Of a stretch of 64,000 bases of DNA, positions 59,491 to 64,000 are shown in pieces. The stretch is from Punctularia strigosozonata HHB-11173 SS5. Its lineage: Eukaryota > Basidiomycota > Agaricomycetes > Corticiales > Punctulariaceae. The notes under the pieces are model-generated. The model was not told the DNA's origin, ran no database searches, and saw nothing but the letters and a program-made list of their open reading frames with translations. A program made the position numbers and the translations under genes. Position 1 is the stretch's first letter; the number at the start of each line of letters is the position of its first letter. The stretch is from assembly GCF_000264995.1 (NCBI RefSeq), contig NW_006767439.1:838961-902960 (forward strand), in the 5' to 3' direction.

Positions 59491-60075
59491 GTTTTAAGTT
59501 CCAATCTTTGCGGTTGCTGTCGGCGACAGCGTGAAAATGCTATCAAGGTTTGAGAGGGTTATGATTGGGGTCAGGGAAGGTGCATCGATGATGTATTATT
59601 ATTCCTGGAATATTTGTGTGATGACCTACCTCCGAGGCGGCACACATATGACAGGGATCGGTAGACACGCGATCAGGAAGGCAAGTTGCGTTCCATTGCG
59701 GGACTCTATATGACAAGAGATACAACTAGGAGAATATCCATGATGTTAGTAATACAGTATCAACAGAAAAAACAAGTATTAAAGGCTACACGTAAGCCCG
59801 TTATGGGACCTTTGAATGTTTTTGTGAGTGTTTGTGGGCGGAAATATCGCTACAGAGCAAGCAGACGAGGAGAGAAGATCCTATCAAAACAAAGGGGAGT
59901 AGCAGCAAGCAGCATCAAAAGCACGGTGAGGGAAACTGAATTAAGTGACGGATCGTATGGTAGGATCGGGTCGTTTTGATGAGACGTCGAGTCATTGCTT
60001 GGTCGATGATCGTGTCGTACGCCCTGCGTGGTGGAAGTTCGTCGTGGTGGGTGCCGAAAAACAAGGCGAAACAGC
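59491..60075. other. Intergenic region
   Basis: About 585 bp between tRNA-Cys and the BTG/Tob-like gene; 3' UTR of the latter. No gene seen. Confidence 0.45.
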
Positions 60076-61113
60076 TTAGGCACGCTTGGCACCGAGCATA
60101 ACACCACCAGTGAGGACGATGGTGCGGCCCATGTCGTAAGGGGTAGCCTCGCGAGTCTTGTCGATCGTGACCTTGGCCATGCGCGCGCGCTCGCGGCGGC
60201 TGGGACGAGAGGTGGGAGCGGCCGTTTTGGTCTCGGTAACCTTGGCAGCCACAGCAGCCTTGGACGCGAAAGTGGCACGCTTGTGGGGAGGCACGAAGAG
60301 CGCGGTGGGCTTCGCGGGGATGACCTTCGTCGACTTCTCGAGAACAATCTCAACGGAGGAGACAGTCGTAGCGGAGGTGACAGAGCCGAGGGAGTCGGCA
60401 GTGCGATCGGACTCGAACGAGAAGGCAGAGCTGACGGTGCCGGTGGAGGAGATGGAGCTGGAGCGCGAGTGGCGGGTGACCGGGCGCGAGACGGTGACGG
60501 TGGGGACAACTGGGACCGAAGGAAGCTGGATCGGAGCCTGGGTCCAGGGGCGGGAGACGGAGTTCTCGTCGACCTCGACGACGGGTGAGCGGATCTGGAC
60601 CTGGCTCACGTCGGGGATGTCCTCCATCGCGGCGAGGCGGTCCCCGATGATGCGGCGCACACGGGCGGCCATGGCGGCCTTCAACTCCGCGCGGCGAGCC
60701 TCCATGTCGAGCTCGGCCTTGCGCGCCTCAACCCCGTGGGCATCGGTCCAAAGGTCGGAGGCAGAGGGTGCGCCGGCAACGCGCACGGCGATGCGACCGG
60801 GGTCGATGAACATGTCGAACTCGCGATTGCCGAGGAGGCGGCTCCACTCGGCCCAGGAGACGTTGGCGGCGACGCAGGCTGCGTGCACCGGACGAGGGGG
60901 GAGGGTAGCGGGCGAAAAGGAAAGGCAGCGACGGCCGGAGCCGCGAGTAGGGTTCGAGGGGTCCCAGGAAAGGGTGTAGGCAGCCGTGAGGTTGGCATGG
61001 AGAGCCTGGGTGAGCGCGAGGATCGTCGCAGAGTCGTAGCTGGCGAGCAACGGCTGCGTCAGGTTGAGGATGGCACGGGAAAGGGCGACGTTGAGGCTCG
61101 AAGACGCGTTCAT
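60076..61113 (-). CDS. BTG/Tob (APRO) family-like protein
   Basis: Intronless, 345 residues. Residues 1-115 resemble the anti-proliferative BTG/Tob domain: LSRAILNLTQPLLASYDSAT, then LTAAYTLSWDPSNPTRGSG, RRCLSFSPATLPPRPVHAA, and FDMFIDPGRIAVRV, which matches the box with (W/F)-(V/I)-DPG-x-(V/I)-x-VR. A charged coiled coil (ARKAELDMEARRAELKAAM) follows, then a Ser/Thr/Val-rich low-complexity linker and a conserved-looking basic end (LFVPPHKRATFASKAA, RPSRRERARMAKV, PYDMGRTIVLTGGVML). BTG/Tob proteins in animals recruit the Ccr4-Caf1 deadenylase; a parallel role here is inference. The codon usage is strongly C/G-ended, suggesting high expression. Confidence 0.65.
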   Translation of the reverse strand: MNASSSLNVALSRAILNLTQPLLASYDSATILALTQALHANLTAAYTLSWDPSNPTRGSGRRCLSFSPATLPPRPVHAACVAANVSWAEWSRLLGNREFDMFIDPGRIAVRVAGAPSASDLWTDAHGVEARKAELDMEARRAELKAAMAARVRRIIGDRLAAMEDIPDVSQVQIRSPVVEVDENSVSRPWTQAPIQLPSVPVVPTVTVSRPVTRHSRSSSISSTGTVSSAFSFESDRTADSLGSVTSATTVSSVEIVLEKSTKVIPAKPTALFVPPHKRATFASKAAVAAKVTETKTAAPTSRPSRRERARMAKVTIDKTREATPYDMGRTIVLTGGVMLGAKRA

Positions 61114-62241
61114 GGTGAGAATAGAGTGTATCGTCCGGCGATCGAGTGAAGTAAGGCTACAGATAGTTTGATGCGAGGCGTGAATGTGAAAGGGGACGAG
61201 TGCGCTTGTGCTGCTTGGGATGAACGTGAACGAAGTGTCTGGAGCCAGCCAGAAAGAGAATGTTAGATGAGCATACTCTGAGCAAGTTGCTGGCTTAAAT
61301 ACTGACCTAGAGCGAGGATACCGGATACAAGGCGGAACGGAAGTGCAGATCCGGGAAGTTGAGAGGCCGACGAGTGGTTGTGAGACGAGTGTATGAAGAC
61401 ACTTGGTGCAGATCCATGCCTTTCAGTCCCGAGTTCTTATACATCCGCGCCTCCGCAGTGCACAATAACCAGGCCCGTCGCTGAGAAGCATTGGATAATG
61501 GTCGTACGCGAGGACAGTGGCCGTCGCGAGTACAATGCAACAAGCCTAATTGTCGTCACGTGCCCAATCGTCCTCATTTCCTCCGCACTTGTTCCCGATC
61601 CGTCCACCCGACGTGTCCTCCTATTGTTTGATTTTTTGCATGATCGCGACGATGCACACCACGCAGGCTCTATTTGGCACTTAATGTCCGGCCAACATTG
61701 TGCGACGTCCTGTCGGCACGATACGTTGCCCTTCTCGTGTCTCCTTGTACAGCTTGGATGCTGCATGTTAACTTACAATAACAAACAGGCGACATCATTC
61801 GTCTTGAGACTGCCAACATCTCGACCTCTGAGTCAGAGGTTCCGTACCCCGTGAACTGTGACGACGGCGCTGCGTGGCGTTGCTTTCACCGGCTGTACGT
61901 TCCGTAAGCGGCACATGGTGTAATATAGGCGCATATGCACGACTTGCTCCGTTCATAAGTACATTTCGGTGCAACGTCGGTGGTTACTCATTCTCGAGAG
62001 AATGATACAAACCTCGGCCCCTCGACCTCGCGTATTTGTCCTCTGAACGCTGCGATGTCAGTCGCACATTGATTGCACGGTGTTGGAGTGCATAATGATC
62101 ACACTACCTGCATCCTAGTTCAAAGGCAAAAGGGTAACCATCACGCACGGTACCCGCCTTACCCGGACGGTGTCGTAGTCTTAGCTAGAGTTATACGATA
62201 ACAACACTGACCGATACGTTGGTGACGACGCTCCGAGAAAA
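61114..62241. other. Intergenic region
   Basis: About 1.1 kb upstream of the BTG/Tob-like gene, up to the second tRNA. Short ORFs only, no motif. Confidence 0.45.
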
Positions 62242-62330
62242 AGTCCCGATCGTGGGTCGAACACGAGACCTTAGGATGATTGTAGCGTTGCTGGCTGCAA
62301 TCCCACGCTCTACCACTGAGCTACCGAGAC
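62242..62330 (-). tRNA. tRNA-Cys (GCA) with 17-nt intron, inverted second copy
   Basis: The reverse complement is the same tRNA as at 59402-59490, with identical mature sequence as far as I can read. The intron (62278-62294) also has 17 nt but differs at its 5' end (CCAGC instead of CGAGT). A TTTTT run follows on the minus strand. Confidence 0.9.
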
Positions 62331-62625
62331 GTTGATTGGAGGGCCTTTTGATGTATATATAGTCCGACGCACACCAAGACTAGATTATTCAGAGTGTCGG
62401 CTTCGAGAGAGACCTTAATGCTACGTGAACAGTTTACCGAGCACGTCGCTCATCGGACTGTAGCGTCAAGAGCATCTTACCTCTTTTAGATATTGCCTGG
62501 TATAGAAAACGCGTAGCTACACGTGCACGTAGGTGCCTCCTCGATCGTGCGTGGGCACGGTTGTTACCGATAGCTTTCACGCTTACTCCCTAAACTCCTA
62601 ACGGCGCGAATCCGGGACGCACGAC

Positions 62626-63829
62626 ATGCCTCCGCTTCCGACCAGCTTCGACGAGGAAACTGTAGCTGTCATCGACTCCCTTGGCAGACGGCAAAGGGAC
62701 ATATCCACGTTTCAAATACCCCGCCTCCGGGACTGCAACGATGCTTTACTCGTCCAGCAGCAATTAGCTGCGGAGCTACGAGACGACATTGAGCGATACG
62801 CAAGAGATGTTGAGGTGCGGCCTTGGTCACGCGGTTTCATGCTTCGGGAGTGGTTAATGACTACGCAGTCTCTGGAAGCGTCAGTGCCGGACCAGCGTGG
62901 GGACGTCAATCGTCGAGCGCTAAGCTCTACAGTGCAGTCATTCAAGGATGAACTCATCAAGTATGTGAACAACTATACGCCAGCACGTAAACTGATCCGT
63001 GCAGCTAGGATGCGCAAGGAGTTCCGAGCTGCAATCCTGGCGTCCAAGAGGCGAATAGATGCACGGAACCAGTTAAACCGAGAAGAACTGCTTAAGTCAT
63101 CCGTACTTGAAGAAAAGCAGACCGAGAGAGCTGCGTACGCGCATAGATCTCACTGGTTAGACATCCCGTTCACATTCAAACTCCAGAGACGATGCCCTCA
63201 TGAGGGCGAACAACAACGTGACTGAAGCGCTCCGTCGTACTGTCGGCCTAATGCAAGGGGAGCTGGAGAAGTCTGTCCTCTCCCACCAAATGCTTGGTAC
63301 GGCATATTTATGTTTCTCTCCCCCCCTACTTGACGCATTTTTTAAAGAGGAGTCATCTGCCAATCTGCGTTTGACCTCTACCGCGCACGATACCCTGTCA
63401 TTCATCATGGGCACCTCCAAACAGCTCATCACCGCCCTCGAAAAGTCCGATTGGCTCGACCGTATGCTCATCCTCTCCGGCCTGCTATTCTTTCTCCTCG
63501 TCGTACTCTTCATCCTGAAACAACGGATCCTGGACCGAGGGCTGCGCCTCGCACTGTGGTGGACAAGATTTCTGCCGAGCGACTCCGGATGGAAAAGCGT
63601 CGAACAGGAACTCGTGCAAGCGGAACGAGGGGAGTTTACGGAGCTCACCACCGCGATAACCACAATAGTTGGCAGTGTGACATCCCTTGCGAGTGCGTTG
63701 AGCACTGCTGTGGAGTCTGTGGGTTCTGATGCTAGCTCTGCGCTTCTGCATTCCACGACGGATACCTCATCGCTTACGAGGACTATTGGGGTAGCAGATC
63801 TGCCATCGACACCCAGAGACGAATTATAG
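62626..63829 (+). CDS. SEC20: Sec20/BNIP1-type SNARE of Golgi-to-ER transport
   Basis: Exons 62626-63134, 63187-63296 and 63348-63829 (1101 nt, 366 residues). The N-terminal half is helical (PRLRDCNDALLVQQQLAAEL, SFKDELIKYVNNYTPARKLI, ARMRKEFRAAILASKRRIDA). The first intron joins ERAA to DDALMRANNNVTEALRRTVG, LMQGELEKSVLSHQMLEESS, the Sec20 family signature, leading into the SNARE helix TLSFIMGTSKQLITALEKSD. The membrane anchor is LILSGLLFFLLVVLFILKQR, and the C-terminal tail is long with Ser/Thr-rich sequence in place of a short HDEL-type end. Member of the ER t-SNARE complex with Ufe1 and Use1. Confidence 0.88.
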
Positions 63830-64000
63830 GGATAGTTCCGTATCTCCTTCGCTTATCTTACTTACACAATGGATCGTGCTACAGTTGCGCGAGCATGTAT
63901 ATTTCAGACCATTCACGAACTTCTCGATGGTTCCATGCGTCAATGCGAACGACCTGGCCGTTTCAGGTGGCTATAGCCCAAGTTAGCGCTTGTCTCTGGG
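63830..64000. other. Window end, 3' flank
   Basis: 170 bp downstream of Sec20; nothing recognised. Confidence 0.4.

Overview
The window is nuclear DNA from a filamentous basidiomycete, most likely an Agaricomycete. Genes are dense on both strands and nearly all are split by many short introns of about 45-75 nt with GT..AG ends. Homologues of mitochondrial, Golgi and proteasome proteins are present, there are no operons or Shine-Dalgarno sites, and one tRNA isotype carries a 17-nt intron. No transposon, CRISPR array or viral insertion is apparent. Exon structures were read by eye from splice signals, phase and family motifs. Where I give exact exon sums they are multiples of three.

Left part (1-17 kb): the 3' end of a SANT-domain protein; on the minus strand a 1175-residue protein joining four RNA-repair-type domains (2H phosphoesterase, EEP nuclease/phosphatase, poly(A)-polymerase-like nucleotidyltransferase, MJ1316); an NDUFAF2-like complex I assembly factor; and two tandem paralogues with a degenerate WW domain and C-terminal membrane segments.

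Middle (17-38 kb): two small, heavily spliced minus-strand genes that are invisible to simple ORF calling; an Afi1/DENN-type protein; a secreted sedolisin protease; an Ala/Thr-rich secreted protein; an XPG/FEN1-family nuclease sharing a 257-bp promoter region with alpha-COP; an uncharacterised acidic protein; and the proteasome lid subunit Rpn3.

Right part (39-64 kb): an allantoate/anion-cation-symporter type MFS transporter; a MYND zinc-finger gene with an in-frame stop; an FHA-like plus degenerate-kinase protein with a long acidic tail; a secreted protein with six copies of an ARD-containing module; the oligosaccharyltransferase subunit Swp1/ribophorin II; a GH47 alpha-mannosidase; an F-box/zinc-cluster protein; a SAM methyltransferase; a BTG/Tob-like protein bracketed by two inverted tRNA-Cys genes; and the SNARE Sec20.

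Most genes are independent housekeeping or secretory-pathway units (alpha-COP, Sec20, Afi1, Swp1, GH47). I see no biosynthetic cluster. The most unusual single element is the four-domain RNA end-processing protein at 1297-5050.
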